From positions 2,914,001 through 2,978,000 of the forward strand of contig NZ_CP025546.1 in NCBI RefSeq assembly GCF_003614435.1: 64,000 nucleotides of DNA. The letters are read 5' to 3'. This document shows positions 32,812 to 44,397 of the stretch, one piece after another (position 1 is the first letter of the stretch; each line of letters opens with the position of its first letter). This DNA comes from Mycobacterium paragordonae. Its GTDB lineage: Bacteria; Actinomycetota; Actinomycetes; Mycobacteriales; Mycobacteriaceae. A model generated the notes under the pieces. It made no database searches. It was not told where the DNA came from and saw only the letters and a program-made list of their open reading frames with translations. The position numbers and the translations under genes are program-made.

Positions 32812-33155
32812 CCCTCGACCCCACGATCGCCGCGCGGTTGAAGCGCAATGCCGACGGACTGTTCACCGCGGTGGTGCAGGAGCGCGGCAGTGGTGATGTG
32901 CTGATGGTGGCGTGGATGGACGACGACGCGCTGGCCCGCACCCTGCAAACCCGTGAGGCCACCTACTTTTCCCGATCCCGGGGCGAGCAGTGGATCAAGG
33001 GAGCGACCTCAGGCCACACGCAGTACGTGCACTCGGTGCGCCTGGACTGTGACGGCGACACCGTGCTGCTGACCGTCGATCAGGTCGGGGGAGCCTGCCA
33101 CACCGGTGACCACAGCTGCTTCGACGCCGCGGTGTTGCTGGCGCCCGAGGCCTAG
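32808..33155 (+). CDS. hisI: Phosphoribosyl-AMP cyclohydrolase
   Basis: Zinc enzyme opening the ring of phosphoribosyl-AMP. It has 115 residues and lacks a HisE domain, so the pyrophosphohydrolase must be elsewhere, as in M. tuberculosis. [11 protein letters not shown] near 38, [15 protein letters not shown], and the cysteines in DCDGD and [12 protein letters not shown] are visible. It ends the his cluster; its TAG stop overlaps the kinase stop on the other strand. Confidence 0.97.
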   Translation: MTLDPTIAARLKRNADGLFTAVVQERGSGDVLMVAWMDDDALARTLQTREATYFSRSRGEQWIKGATSGHTQYVHSVRLDCDGDTVLLTVDQVGGACHTGDHSCFDAAVLLAPEA

Positions 33156-34651
33156 CGGGCGGGGACGTCGAGTCCGATCGCCGCGGCCAGCGCGGCCTTG
33201 GTCCATTCGCGACGCTCCACGTCCGGTTTGATGCGATCGCGCCGGATCTGCTCGAGATCGATAGCCCTACCCGCGGTGACGGCTGTCGGCACGTGGAAGA
33301 CGAAGAACGGCCGGTCGGTGGTGATCCCCAGCAGGACGTCGTTGTCGGTGAATCCGTTTGTGCGGATGATGTTTTCGGCCCACTTTGCCGGTTTGGCGCT
33401 ACCGAAGTCGTTGACGTAGACCACCCAGAGCCGAGTTCCTTGCCCGTCGTACAGCTTGTTGATGGCGCGCTCGATGATGAGGCGTTCGCCGGGTCCCAGC
33501 ACGTGGGCCTGGTCCGTGATCCGGTCGGCAAGTTTGAGGGCCGGCGGACCCGCGCTGCCGTTCGTCGGGGCAGCGCTCGCTGACGACGAGGAACCGGCGG
33601 ACTGCTGCCCGCCGGACTTGCCCTTCATCACCACGACCGCGAGGACCGCGGCCACCGCCACCAACACAACGGCCGCCACCGTCGCAATCACCGCGCCACG
33701 ACGGCGACCGCCGCCGGCGGGTTTGGCAGTGGCGATCACCTCGGTCGGCCGTTCGACGGCGACCGTCGGGCCTGCGGCGTCGGCCGTGCCTGCCGGGGCG
33801 GCCAGCGCGGCGGCGAAATCAGAGCAGGAGGCGAACCGCGCGGACCGGTCCTTCGCGAGCCCGCGCGTGATGACGGCATCGAGGTAGGCCAGCTCGGGGC
33901 GGCGCTCGCTGAGCAGCGGTGGCGGCGCCGACAGGTGCTGGCTGATCACCACCGCGGGGTTGGAGTTCTGGAACGGGGCACTGCCGGTCAGAAGTTGATA
34001 CGCGGTGCAACCCAAGGCGTACTGGTCTGCGCGCCCGTCGAGGTCGGAGCCCTGCAGCTGTTCCGGCGGGCAGTAGGCGGTGGTGCCCATCATCATGTTG
34101 GTGGCGGTGAGGCCGCTGATCTCGCCGAGTTCACGCGCGATGCCGAAATCGGCGAGCAGGATGCGCCGCCGCGGCGCGGCCTCGCCCAACAGGATGTTGG
34201 CCGGTTTGACGTCCCGATGCAGCAAGCCGCGAGAATGCGCATAATCGAGCGCCTCGGCCACGGCCGTGACGATGTCGACGACCTCCGGCAGCGGCATTCC
34301 GGATGGATACCGGTCGCGCAGCAGGCGGGCGGCGTCGGTGCCTTCCACGTAGTCCATCGACAGCCACAACTGGCCCTCGTACTCGCCACGGTCGTGAATG
34401 CCGACGATGTGTTCGTTGTACAGGCTGCCGGCCAGGTCGGCCTCGCGGTTGAACCGCGCACGGAACTCCTGGTTCGAGGTGAACTCGGCGGGAAGGATCT
34501 TCAGCGCGTCCTGCCGGGGCAGGCGGGGGTGCCGTGCCAGGTACACCTCGCCCATTCCACCGGCACCGAGCCGCCGCACGATGGTGTAACCGGCGAAGAG
34601 TTCGCCCTCCTGTAAGCCCTTCGCGGGATCGCGGTCTGCGCTGGTCGGCAT
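33152..34651 (-). CDS. Membrane Ser/Thr protein kinase with extracytoplasmic TPM domain
   Basis: A 499-residue kinase. Glycine loop GAGGMGEVY near 29-37, catalytic Lys near 51 (ALKIL), [19 protein letters not shown] and an APE-type CPPEQ follow the Hanks order in residues 20-280. A transmembrane helix lies at about 319-343. After a Ser/Ala/Gly linker, residues 372-499 ([16 protein letters not shown]..., then [16 protein letters not shown]) look like a TPM (TLP18.3/Psb32/MOLO-1) domain outside the cell. M. tuberculosis has no kinase gene at this place between hisI and chaA. The TPM domain probably senses something in the envelope. The ATG at 34651 has a TAGCAT -10-like box six bases upstream, suggesting a leaderless message. 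Confidence 0.88.
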   Translation of the reverse strand: MPTSADRDPAKGLQEGELFAGYTIVRRLGAGGMGEVYLARHPRLPRQDALKILPAEFTSNQEFRARFNREADLAGSLYNEHIVGIHDRGEYEGQLWLSMDYVEGTDAARLLRDRYPSGMPLPEVVDIVTAVAEALDYAHSRGLLHRDVKPANILLGEAAPRRRILLADFGIARELGEISGLTATNMMMGTTAYCPPEQLQGSDLDGRADQYALGCTAYQLLTGSAPFQNSNPAVVISQHLSAPPPLLSERRPELAYLDAVITRGLAKDRSARFASCSDFAAALAAPAGTADAAGPTVAVERPTEVIATAKPAGGGRRRGAVIATVAAVVLVAVAAVLAVVVMKGKSGGQQSAGSSSSASAAPTNGSAGPPALKLADRITDQAHVLGPGERLIIERAINKLYDGQGTRLWVVYVNDFGSAKPAKWAENIIRTNGFTDNDVLLGITTDRPFFVFHVPTAVTAGRAIDLEQIRRDRIKPDVERREWTKAALAAAIGLDVPAR

Positions 34652-34964
34652 GGGAGCATGCTACTGAGGTGCAGTTAGCCGGAATTAACGCGCTGGTACA
34701 ATTGAGGCGCTGTCAGTTGCGTCGCCCGGTGCCGACCGGCTCGGTTGCGATCGGCTGCAGCGGTGGCCGCAGTTGATTTATTGGTGTTCCTAATCAGTTG
34801 CGCGTGAACGTGTTTCGGTGGTGCCGGGTCGGGTATGTGCGGATTGACATTGCGGCCCAACCTGATTGATGACTTGCATCTCATAACGGGCGCCAAGCGA
34901 CGCGGGCCGCAATTTAACTGTGCCGTAACCGGTTTGGCGACAGCGAGGACGAAAGGAGCGATCG
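34652..34964. other. Intergenic region between the kinase gene and chaA
   Basis: No gene is seen in 313 bases. On the plus strand TGGTACAAT at 34694-34702 fits an extended -10 promoter and could drive chaA with a long leader. On the minus strand TAGCAT at 34663-34658 is close to the kinase start. The rest is moderately AT-rich without clear repeats. A GAAAGGAG Shine-Dalgarno precedes chaA. Confidence 0.35.
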
Positions 34965-36047
34965 ATGATTAAACGCGTGTCGTGGAACGTGCTGGCGCCG
35001 CTGATCGCTCTGGTCGCGCTGGTGTTCACCTGGGGTCACGAGATCGGCCCGGTGGTGGGGGCGCTGGAGGCGGTGTTGCTCGGTGGTGCCGTCCTGGCGG
35101 CGGTCCACCACGCCGAGGTGGTGGCGCACCGGGTGGGTGAGCCGTTCGGGTCGCTGGTGCTGGCCGTCGCGGTGACCGTCATCGAGGTGGCGCTCATCGT
35201 CACACTGATGACCTCCGGCGGCGACAAGGCGGCCACCCTTGCGCGTGACACGGTGTTCGCCGCGGTGATGATCACCACCAACGGCATCGTCGGTTTGTCG
35301 CTGCTGCTCGGCTCGCGCCGGTACGGCGTCACGCAGTTCAATGCCCACGGCAGCGGCTCGGCGCTGGCCACGGTCGCCACGCTGGCGACGTTGGGACTGG
35401 TGCTGCCGACCTTCACCACCACCCATCCCGGCCCGCAGTTCTCTCCTGGCCAACTCGCGTTCGCTGCGGTGGCCTCGCTGGCTCTGTACCTGATGTTCGT
35501 CTTTACCCAGACCGTTCGGCACCGCGACTTCTTCCTCCCGGTGGTGCAGAAGGGTGCGGTCGACGACGACAGCCACGCGGACCCGCCGAGCACCAAGGCG
35601 GCGTGGTCGAGCGTCGGGATGCTGCTCATCGCCCTGGTGGCGGTGGTGGGGCTGGCCAAGGTGGAGTCGCCGATCATCGAGCGCATGGTGGCGGCCGCGG
35701 GCTTCCCGCACTCGTTTGTCGGCGTGGTGATCGCCCTGGTGGTGTTGCTGCCGGAGACTCTGGCGGCCGGGCGCGCCGCACGACAGGGGCGGATGCAGAT
35801 CAGCCTCAACCTGGCGTACGGCTCCGCGATGGCCAGCATCGGGCTCACCATCCCGGCCATCGCGCTGGCGTCGATATGGGTCCGTGGACCGCTGCTGCTG
35901 GGGCTGGGCCCCACCCAGTTGGTGCTTTTGGCGCTGACCATGGTGGTCAGCGTGCTGACCGTGGTGCCCGGCCGGGCCACCCGGTTGGAGGGCGAGGTGC
36001 ATCTCGTCCTGTTAGCGGCCTGGTTGTTCCTGGCGATCAGCCCCTAG
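34965..36047 (+). CDS. chaA: Ca2+/H+ antiporter (ChaA family)
   Basis: A 360-residue cation antiporter with about ten helices and the paired motifs of the CaCA superfamily: AVTVIEVALIV near 66 in the first half and VVLLPETLAAGRAA near 257 in the second. It exports Ca2+ (or Na+/K+) in exchange for protons. ATG at 34965 follows GAAAGGAGCGATCG. It corresponds to Rv1607. It is convergent with bcpB with a long inverted repeat in between. Confidence 0.9.
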   Translation: MIKRVSWNVLAPLIALVALVFTWGHEIGPVVGALEAVLLGGAVLAAVHHAEVVAHRVGEPFGSLVLAVAVTVIEVALIVTLMTSGGDKAATLARDTVFAAVMITTNGIVGLSLLLGSRRYGVTQFNAHGSGSALATVATLATLGLVLPTFTTTHPGPQFSPGQLAFAAVASLALYLMFVFTQTVRHRDFFLPVVQKGAVDDDSHADPPSTKAAWSSVGMLLIALVAVVGLAKVESPIIERMVAAAGFPHSFVGVVIALVVLLPETLAAGRAARQGRMQISLNLAYGSAMASIGLTIPAIALASIWVRGPLLLGLGPTQLVLLALTMVVSVLTVVPGRATRLEGEVHLVLLAAWLFLAISP

Positions 36048-36078
36048 GCAGGGTCGCATCAGGAGCGTTCGCCGCGGC

Positions 36079-36134
36079 CGAGCGTGCAGCCAGCCGCACG
36101 TTCGACGCCCAGCCTGCGACAGGCTTCACGCTCG
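36079..36134. terminator. Long inverted repeat between convergent chaA and bcpB
   Basis: Arms at 36079-36091 (CGAGCGTGCAGCC) and 36122-36134 (GGCTTCACGCTCG) pair over 13 bases with one mismatch around a 30-base loop. The position between two convergent genes suggests a two-way terminator. The left arm also matches a short dispersed element found at 44816-44852 and 46131-46168. Confidence 0.5.
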
Positions 36135-36161
36135 ACGGGGAACGGTGGACACCAGACGGGC

Positions 36162-36617
36162 TCAGCGGCCGCGCAGCGTCTCCAGCGCCTTGTCCGCATG
36201 GGTGTCCATGCTGATCTCGCTGGAAATCACGTTGAGAACCGTGCGGTCGGTGTCGATGACGAACGTGGTGCGCTTGACCGGCATCAACTTGCCGAGCAGG
36301 CCGCGCTTGACGCCGAACTGCGTGGCGACCGTCCCGTCGCTGTCCGACAGCAGCGGATAGTCGAAGTGCTGAGTGTCGGCGAACTTCGCCTGCTTCTGCA
36401 CGGGATCGGTACTGATGCCGACCCGATTGGCGCCCACAGCGGCGAATTCGGCCGCTAGATCCCGGAAGTGGCAGGCCTCTTTGGTGCAACCCGGCGTCAT
36501 GGCCGCCGGATAGAAAAACAGCACCACCGGCCCGCTGGAAAGCAGGTCGCTGAGTTTGCGCGGCGAGCCCGTCTGGTCGGGAAGCTCGAAGTCGGCCACG
36601 GTGTCACCAGTTTTCAT
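36162..36617 (-). CDS. bcpB: Peroxiredoxin of the Bcp/PrxQ type
   Basis: A 151-residue thiol peroxidase. The peroxidatic Cys is in AMTPGCTKEACHFRD near 39, with a second Cys five residues on that can resolve it, as in PrxQ. FYPAAMTPGC and the late TFVID complete the family pattern. ATG at 36617 is chosen because the upstream frame to 36695 has no family match and would overlap trpE. It matches Rv1608c, and it is divergent from trpE with about 50 bases between. Confidence 0.93.
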   Translation of the reverse strand: MKTGDTVADFELPDQTGSPRKLSDLLSSGPVVLFFYPAAMTPGCTKEACHFRDLAAEFAAVGANRVGISTDPVQKQAKFADTQHFDYPLLSDSDGTVATQFGVKRGLLGKLMPVKRTTFVIDTDRTVLNVISSEISMDTHADKALETLRGR

Positions 36618-36667
36618 GGCCGCCACGCTACGCGGGTGGCCACCTCGAGATCTGATTGGATGGTCCG

Positions 36668-38195
<1,528 letters not shown>

Positions 38196-38206
<11 letters not shown>

Positions 38207-38879
38207 CACGCCCCGTCGCGGCCGGCTGATCATCGGCGTCGCCCAGATTCTGCTGGTGATCGCGGCCGGCGCGCTGTGGGCGGCGTCGCGGTTCACCTGG
38301 GTGGTCATCCGCTCTTTCGACGGGCTGGGGCCGCCCAAGGAGATCACGCTGTCCGGAGCGTCCTGGTCGAGCGCGCTGCTGCCCCTGGCGATCGTGAACC
38401 TGGCTGCCGCCGTCGCGGCCTTGGCGGTGCGCGGCTGGCAGTTGCGTGTCCTGGCGGCGTTGCTTGCGGCCGCGAGTTTCGCCATCGGCTACCTCGGCTT
38501 CAGCCTCTGGGCCGTCCCGGATGTGGCGGCGCGCGGCGCCGATGTCGCGCATGTGCAGGTCGCGACGCTGGTGGGCAGTGCCCGCCAGTACTCCGGGGCA
38601 GTCGCGACGGTGGTGGCGGCGGTGTGCACCCTGATCGCCGCCGCGTTGCTGATGCGCTCGGCGTCGGTCGCCGGCTCCGCCGGGTCGCGCAGCACGAAGT
38701 ACCTGGCCCCGGGGGCGCGTCGCTCAGCGGCGCGGGAAATCGACGGGACACCTACCGGGGATCAATCGCAGGCTTCGGAAGGGCGGCAACAGCTCTCCGA
38801 ACGCATGATTTGGGATGCTCTCGACGAGGGCCGCGACCCCACCGATCGGCCCGCTGACCCGGACACCGAGGGGCGGTGA
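38196..38879 (+). CDS. Trp-region membrane protein (Rv1610-like, TIGR02234 type)
   Basis: A 227-residue protein with four helices (about 9-30, 55-77, 82-103 and 127-151), a large external loop and a long acidic cytoplasmic tail. It belongs to the family found between trpE and trpC in actinobacteria. GTG at 38196 overlaps the trpE 3' end by 11 bases. Its role is unknown; conservation of the position suggests a link with tryptophan synthesis or transport. Confidence 0.85.
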
Positions 38880-38988
38880 CGGACCCCTTCGTGAGGGTCG
38901 CTACCCTTCTTGCACGCCGTCGAAATCGGTTGGCGAGCGTGGGGTGATCCAGAGTCACAGTGGGTTACAGGAGGAAGGAACCGCAGGT

Positions 38989-39807
38989 ATGAGTCCGGCC
39001 AACGTGCTTGACTCCATTCTTGAGGGAGTCCGGGCCGATGTTGCCGCGCGTGAAGCCCGCGTAAGTCTTTCTGAAATCAAGGCCGCCGCCGCAGCCGCCC
39101 CGCCGCCGCGCGACGTGATGGCCGCGCTGCGCGAGCCCGGCATCGGCGTGATCGCGGAGGTCAAGCGCGCCAGTCCGTCGAAGGGCGCACTGGCGACCAT
39201 CGCCGACCCGGCAAAGCTGGCCCGCGCCTACGAAGACGGCGGCGCCCGGATCATCAGCGTGCTGACCGAGGAGCGGCGTTTCAACGGTTCGCTCGACGAC
39301 CTGGACGCGGTGCGCGCTGCGGTGTCGATTCCGGTGTTGCGCAAAGACTTTGTGGTGCAGCCCTACCAGATCCACGAGGCCCGTGCGCACGGTGCCGACA
39401 TGCTGTTGCTCATCGTCGCCGCGCTGGATCAGTCCGCGCTGGTGTCGATGCTCGACCGCACCGAATCGCTCGGGATGACGGCGCTTGTCGAGGTGCACAC
39501 CGAGGAAGAAGCCGACCGCGCATTGAAGGCCGGGGCCAACGTAATCGGGGTCAACGCCCGCGATCTCACCACGCTGGAGGTCGACCGGGATTGCTTCGCG
39601 CGGATCGCCCCCGGCCTGCCCAGCAAGGTGATCCGAATCGCCGAATCCGGCGTGCGCCACACCGGGGACCTGCTGGCGTATGCCGGCGCGGGCGCCGACG
39701 CCGTGCTCGTCGGTGAGGGCCTGGTGAAAAGCGGTGACCCCCGAGCGGCGGTCGCCGACCTGGTTACCGCCGGAACCCACCCATCCTGTCCGAAACCGGC
39801 TCGCTAG
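38989..39807 (+). CDS. trpC: Indole-3-glycerol phosphate synthase
   Basis: Ring closure of CdRP to indole-3-glycerol phosphate. It has 272 residues from the ATG at 38989, with GGAGGAAGGAA upstream; the frame is open to 38815. [13 protein letters not shown] near 55 holds the catalytic Lys and [17 protein letters not shown] and AESGVR complete the barrel. It is monofunctional, as in other actinobacteria, where PriA covers the TrpF step. Confidence 0.97.
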   Translation: MSPANVLDSILEGVRADVAAREARVSLSEIKAAAAAAPPPRDVMAALREPGIGVIAEVKRASPSKGALATIADPAKLARAYEDGGARIISVLTEERRFNGSLDDLDAVRAAVSIPVLRKDFVVQPYQIHEARAHGADMLLLIVAALDQSALVSMLDRTESLGMTALVEVHTEEEADRALKAGANVIGVNARDLTTLEVDRDCFARIAPGLPSKVIRIAESGVRHTGDLLAYAGAGADAVLVGEGLVKSGDPRAAVADLVTAGTHPSCPKPAR

Positions 39808-39842
39808 CCATTGATGTCCTGCGCACGTTCTGAGTCTTTGTG

Positions 39843-41099
39843 ATGGCCGATCTGTCGAACCCGGATATTCCGCGTACCAGCGCCGCCATCGTCGAACGCA
39901 CCCACTACGACCCGGACGCGGGCGGTCATTTCGGTGTTTACGGCGGACGCTACGTTCCCGAAGCGCTGATGGCCGTGATCGAGGAAGTCACCGTCGCTTA
40001 CGAAAAGGAACGTGTCGACCAGGATTTCCTGGACACTCTGGACAAGCTGCAGACGCACTACGCCGGCCGGCCGTCACCGTTGTACGAGACCACCCGGTTG
40101 GGTGAGCACGCCGGCTCGGCCCGGATCTTCCTCAAGCGAGAAGACCTGAACCACACGGGGTCTCACAAGATCAACAACGTGCTGGGTCAGGCGCTGCTGG
40201 CTCGCCGGATGGGTAAGACGCGGGTCATCGCCGAGACCGGTGCCGGCCAGCACGGCGTCGCCACGGCCACCGCCTGCGCGCTGATGGGCTTGGAGTGCAT
40301 CATCTACATGGGCGCCGTCGACACCGCGCGCCAAGCGCTCAACGTGGCCCGGATGCGGTTGCTGGGTGCGCAGGTCGTCTCGGTGGAGACCGGGTCTCGG
40401 ACCCTCAAAGACGCGATCAACGAAGCGTTTCGGGACTGGGTCACCAACGCCGACAACACTTACTACTGCTTCGGCACCGCCGCGGGGCCGCATCCCTTCC
40501 CGACCATGGTGCGCGACTTCCAGCGCATCATCGGCATGGAGGCGCGGGTGCAGATCCAACAGCAGGCGGGCAGGTTGCCCGACGCGGTGGTGGCCTGCGT
40601 CGGTGGCGGTTCCAATGCAATCGGTATCTTCCATGCCTTCCTCGACGATCCCGATGTGCGGTTGGTGGGCTATGAAGCCGCCGGTGACGGAGTCGAGACC
40701 GGCCGGCACGCGGCGACTTTCACCGGTGGGTCACCCGGTGCTTTCCAAGGTTCTTTCTCGTACCTGCTGCAGGACGCGGATGGACAGACCATCGAATCCC
40801 ATTCCATCTCAGCAGGTTTGGACTACCCCGGGGTCGGCCCGGAACACGCCTGGCTCAAAGACGCGGGCCGCGTTCAGTACGAGCCGATCACCGACACCGA
40901 AGCCATGGACGCGTTCGGTCTACTGTCCCGCTCGGAGGGCATCATCCCGGCTATCGAGTCCGCGCACGCGGTGGCCGGCGCCCTGAAGTTGGGTGCCGAA
41001 TTGGGAAGGGGCGCGGTCATTGTGGTGAACCTGTCGGGCCGCGGAGACAAGGACGTGGAGACCGCCGCGAAGTGGTTCGGCCTGATGGACAACTCGTGA
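39843..41099 (+). CDS. trpB: Tryptophan synthase beta chain
   Basis: PLP enzyme that couples indole and serine. The product has 418 residues from the ATG at 39843 (a GTG directly precedes it). PLP lysine in [14 protein letters not shown] near 100, [12 protein letters not shown], and the phosphate loop GGGSNAIG near 255 are clear. It overlaps trpA by four bases, the usual coupling of the alpha2-beta2 complex. Confidence 0.97.
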   Translation: MADLSNPDIPRTSAAIVERTHYDPDAGGHFGVYGGRYVPEALMAVIEEVTVAYEKERVDQDFLDTLDKLQTHYAGRPSPLYETTRLGEHAGSARIFLKREDLNHTGSHKINNVLGQALLARRMGKTRVIAETGAGQHGVATATACALMGLECIIYMGAVDTARQALNVARMRLLGAQVVSVETGSRTLKDAINEAFRDWVTNADNTYYCFGTAAGPHPFPTMVRDFQRIIGMEARVQIQQQAGRLPDAVVACVGGGSNAIGIFHAFLDDPDVRLVGYEAAGDGVETGRHAATFTGGSPGAFQGSFSYLLQDADGQTIESHSISAGLDYPGVGPEHAWLKDAGRVQYEPITDTEAMDAFGLLSRSEGIIPAIESAHAVAGALKLGAELGRGAVIVVNLSGRGDKDVETAAKWFGLMDNS

Positions 41100-41905
41100 C
41101 CGTGCAACAGGGGGCGGCCAGCAGACTGGGCCCGTTGTTCGATTCGTGCCGGGCCGGCGGTCGGGCGGCGTTGATCGGTTATCTGCCCACCGGTTACCCG
41201 GATGTGCCGACATCGCTGCAGGCGATGACCGCACTGGTTGAATCCGGTTGCGACATCATCGAAGTCGGTGTTCCCTACTCTGACCCCGGGATGGACGGTC
41301 CCACGATCCAACGGGCCACTGAGCAGGCGCTCAGTGGGGGAGTGCGGGTACGCGACACGCTGACCGCGGTCGAGTCGATCAGTGCCGCGGGCGGCCACGC
41401 CGTAGTGATGACCTACTGGAATCCGGTGTTGCATTACGGAGTTGACGCGTTCGCCCGAGACCTGGCGGCGGCGGGCGGTCAGGGACTGATCACTCCCGAC
41501 CTCATTCCCGACGAGGCGGCGCAGTGGATCGCGGCGTCGGAGGAGCACGGGTTGGATCGCATCTTTCTGGTGGCCCCGTCGTCGACGCCCGAACGGTTGG
41601 TAGCCACTGTCGAGGCTTCGCGCGGATTCGTCTACGCGGCTTCGACAATGGGTGTGACGGGCGCCCGGGATGCGGTTTCGACGGCCGCACCTGAGCTGGT
41701 GAGAAGGGTGAAGGCGGTGGCTGACATACCAGTTGGTGTCGGACTGGGTGTGCGGTCGGGAGCGCAGGCCGCTCAGATCGGCAGCTATGCCGACGGGGTG
41801 ATCGTCGGGTCGGCACTGGTGTCGGCGTTGGGGGAGGGTCTGCCCGCCCTGCGGGCGCTGACCGAGGAACTCGCCCTCGGCGTGCGCCAGAGGGATTCGG
41901 CATGA
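41096..41905 (+). CDS. trpA: Tryptophan synthase alpha chain
   Basis: Cleaves indole-3-glycerol phosphate and passes indole to TrpB. It has 269 residues from GTG at 41096 (GTGA overlap with trpB); the frame is open to 41072. Catalytic Glu in [19 protein letters not shown] near 57 with the Asp just after, and [10 protein letters not shown] near 180. It overlaps lgt by four bases. Confidence 0.96.
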   Translation: MTVQQGAASRLGPLFDSCRAGGRAALIGYLPTGYPDVPTSLQAMTALVESGCDIIEVGVPYSDPGMDGPTIQRATEQALSGGVRVRDTLTAVESISAAGGHAVVMTYWNPVLHYGVDAFARDLAAAGGQGLITPDLIPDEAAQWIAASEEHGLDRIFLVAPSSTPERLVATVEASRGFVYAASTMGVTGARDAVSTAAPELVRRVKAVADIPVGVGLGVRSGAQAAQIGSYADGVIVGSALVSALGEGLPALRALTEELALGVRQRDSA

Positions 41906-43878
41906 CAGTCTCCTACCTCGCCTACATCCCCAGCCCGCCGCGCGGCGTGTGGCACCTGGGGCCGTTGCCGATTCGTGCGTACGCGTTCTTCATCATCACC
42001 GGCATCCTGGTCGCCCTGCTGATCGCGGACCGGCGCTGGGCGGCCCGCGGTGGTCAACGCGGCGTGGTCTACGACATCGCACTGTGGATGGTGCCGTTCG
42101 GCTTGATCGGAGGCCGCCTCTACCACCTGGCGACGGACTGGCAGACATATTGGGGTCCTGGCGGTGCCGGTATGGCTGCGGCACTGCGGATCTGGGACGG
42201 CGGCCTGGGCATCTGGGGTGCGGTGGCCCTCGGCGCAGTCGGTGCCTGGATCGGCTGCCGGCGACGCGGAATTCCGTTGCCCGCCTTCCTCGACGCGGTG
42301 GCGCCCGGAGTGGTGCTGGCGCAGGCCATCGGACGTCTGGGGAACTATTTCAACCAGGAGCTCTACGGCCGCGAAACAACGATGCCGTGGGGTCTGGAGA
42401 TCTTCTACCGGCGCGACCCTGCCGGATATGTGGACGTCCACTCGCTCGACGGCGTCTCGACGGGGCAGGTGGCGCTCGTCGTGCAGCCCACGTTCCTCTA
42501 CGAATTACTCTGGAATCTGCTGGTTTTCGGCATTCTGCTGTTGCTGGACCGGCGTTTCTCGCTGGGACACGCGCGTCTGTTCGCCTCATATGTCGCGCTG
42601 TACTGCGTCGGAAGATTCGCCGTGGAGTTGCTGCGCGATGACACCGCGACACACATCGCGGGCATCCGGATCAACACATTCACGTCGACGTTCGTCTTCA
42701 TCGCCGCGGTCGTGTACATCATTCTGGCGCCGAAGGGGCGTGAGGATCCGGCGTTGTTGCGTGGGCACGTGGGCGACGACGAAGTCTTGGAGCCCGAGCC
42801 CGACGAGGAATTGGCGGCCGTCGGGGCCGCATCTGGCGCGACGGCAGCAGCGGTGGGGACGGCAGCCGGCGGTGCTGACGAAGCCGAGCCGGAGGACGTG
42901 GACGCCGAGGCTGACGAGCAATCCGAAGCCGAGGTTGAGGCGGCGCAGGCCGCGGTGGCCGACGACGCGGTCGAAGGGGACGTCAGCGAGTCCGACCAGG
43001 CCGACATAGTGGAGGCCGCGAGCGAGGCTGACGAGGCGGAAGAGGCCGAGGAAGAAGCCGAGCTCTTAGCGGTTGCCGAGGCCGCAGAGCCGGAGGATGC
43101 CGAAGCCGAAGAGGCCGAGGGCGATGCGGTGGACGCTGACACCGAAGTCGCCGAGGCGGATGAAGCGTCCGAGGCGGAAGAGTCTGAGGCCGCAGCTGAC
43201 GAAGCGGTGACAGAAGACGTCGCCGAGGCCGAGCCGGAAGAGGCCGAGGTTGACGAGCCCGTCGCCAAGCCTAAGGACGTCGATCCCGTCGAAGCGGTGG
43301 TCGACGAAGCCGAGCTTGAGCCCGTCGACGCGACGGAATCAGAGGCGCAGGAACCGGCTTCGCCAGAGATGGACGCGGAACCGGCCGGCGAGGACGCACC
43401 GTCAGCCGTGCAGAGCCCGGGCCACCCCCTGCTTGGCGGCAGTACTGCCCCTGCGGTGGCCGAGGACGCCGAGGAAGCCGAGGACGAGGCCGGCGAACCG
43501 GAGCGCGAAGAAGCCGACGAGGCCGCAGAAGCCGACGAAGCCGGCGAGGCCGCTGAAGCCGACGAAGCCGACGAAGCGGAAGAAGTCGACGAGGCCACAG
43601 AAGCCGCAGAAGCCGAAGAAGCCGACGAGCCCGAAGAACCTGCCGCCGAGCTCGAGTCGAGCGAGCCCGCACTCGAGTCGAGCGAATCCGAGCCGACCGA
43701 GCCGCAGACCGTCGACGCCGAAACCGACGCCGTCGAGCCCGACCTCGCCCCACCCGAGGCAACCGAAGAAACCGAGGAAGCCACGTCCGACAGCGACGAG
43801 GACACCCCGACGCCGAGCACCGACAGCGCCGCAACGGCCCGCCAGCGTTGGCGACTTCGGCTCCGAAGGCGTTCGTAG
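41902..43878 (+). CDS. lgt: Prolipoprotein diacylglyceryl transferase with long acidic C-terminal tail
   Basis: Adds the diacylglyceryl group to the lipobox Cys of prolipoproteins in the cytoplasmic membrane. The product has 658 residues. Residues 1-285 are the seven-helix Lgt core, with RAYAFFIITG, the catalytic-region GRLGNYFNQELYGRET near 146 and a last helix near 255-275. Residues about 290-640 are low complexity, dominated by Glu, Ala and Asp in EADEAEE-like units, ending in a basic RQRWRLRLRRRS. M. tuberculosis Lgt (468 residues) also has a tail but this one is much longer. The acidic part should lie in the cytoplasm. ATG at 41902 overlaps trpA. Confidence 0.95.
   Translation: MTVSYLAYIPSPPRGVWHLGPLPIRAYAFFIITGILVALLIADRRWAARGGQRGVVYDIALWMVPFGLIGGRLYHLATDWQTYWGPGGAGMAAALRIWDGGLGIWGAVALGAVGAWIGCRRRGIPLPAFLDAVAPGVVLAQAIGRLGNYFNQELYGRETTMPWGLEIFYRRDPAGYVDVHSLDGVSTGQVALVVQPTFLYELLWNLLVFGILLLLDRRFSLGHARLFASYVALYCVGRFAVELLRDDTATHIAGIRINTFTSTFVFIAAVVYIILAPKGREDPALLRGHVGDDEVLEPEPDEELAAVGAASGATAAAVGTAAGGADEAEPEDVDAEADEQSEAEVEAAQAAVADDAVEGDVSESDQADIVEAASEADEAEEAEEEAELLAVAEAAEPEDAEAEEAEGDAVDADTEVAEADEASEAEESEAAADEAVTEDVAEAEPEEAEVDEPVAKPKDVDPVEAVVDEAELEPVDATESEAQEPASPEMDAEPAGEDAPSAVQSPGHPLLGGSTAPAVAEDAEEAEDEAGEPEREEADEAAEADEAGEAAEADEADEAEEVDEATEAAEAEEADEPEEPAAELESSEPALESSESEPTEPQTVDAETDAVEPDLAPPEATEETEEATSDSDEDTPTPSTDSAATARQRWRLRLRRRS
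42790..43830 (+). repeat. Acidic low-complexity region of lgt
   Basis: Over roughly 1 kb the lgt frame is built from variable repeats of GAA/GAG, GCC/GCG and GAC codons (Glu, Ala, Asp). There is no strict period, but short units such as GAAGCCGACGAA recur many times, especially at 43500-43640. Slippage here would vary tail length between strains. Confidence 0.85.
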
Positions 43879-43998
43879 CGCTGCGCCGCAACCTCGGGTT
43901 CCGCTGCGCCGCAACAATCTTGATCTAGCCGATCACGGCGCCGGAGGTCCGATGCGACGTTTGGGGCGCCGATACGCGGTATCTGGCATGCTGAGATC

Positions 43999-44397
43999 GT
44001 GACTGACCAGCCGTGGCCCGGCGCCAGCGAGCCGGGCCCCCCGCCGCAGGGCTCGGGATATCCGCCGCCGCCGTTTCCGCCGCCCTATCAGCCGTACCCG
44101 CAATACGGGGCCGGCTACGACCCGTCAGCACCGTGGGGCCGGCACCCCGTCACCGGCCAACCGTATTCAGACAAGTCGAAGACCGTCGCGGGCCTGTTAC
44201 AACTGCTGGGGTTGTTCGGTCTCGTCGGCTTCGGTCGCATCTACGCGGGGTACGTGGGGCTGGGCATCGCGCAATTGCTGGTCGGCTGGGTGACCTGCGG
44301 GCTCGGTGCCTGGATCTGGGGCATCATCGATGCGGTGCTGATGCTCACCGACAAAGTCACTGATCCGCAGGGTCGTCCGTTGCGCGATGGCACCTGA
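43999..44397 (+). CDS. TM2-domain membrane protein (Rv1615-like)
   Basis: A 132-residue protein. The first 55 residues are rich in Pro, Tyr and Gly (PPPFPPPYQPYPQYG), and residues 60-125 hold two helices joined by a short turn, with GFGRIYAGYVGLGIAQLL and GAWIWGIIDAVLML, the TM2 domain. Starts at GTG 43999. Function is unknown. It overlaps the DUF2752 gene by 11 bases, and both follow lgt, as in M. tuberculosis. Confidence 0.85.
   Translation: MTDQPWPGASEPGPPPQGSGYPPPPFPPPYQPYPQYGAGYDPSAPWGRHPVTGQPYSDKSKTVAGLLQLLGLFGLVGFGRIYAGYVGLGIAQLLVGWVTCGLGAWIWGIIDAVLMLTDKVTDPQGRPLRDGT

Noticed and set aside
36618..36667. Tryptophan attenuator before trpE
   Set aside because: The gap to bcpB is about 50 bases with no Trp-rich leader peptide and no competing hairpins.
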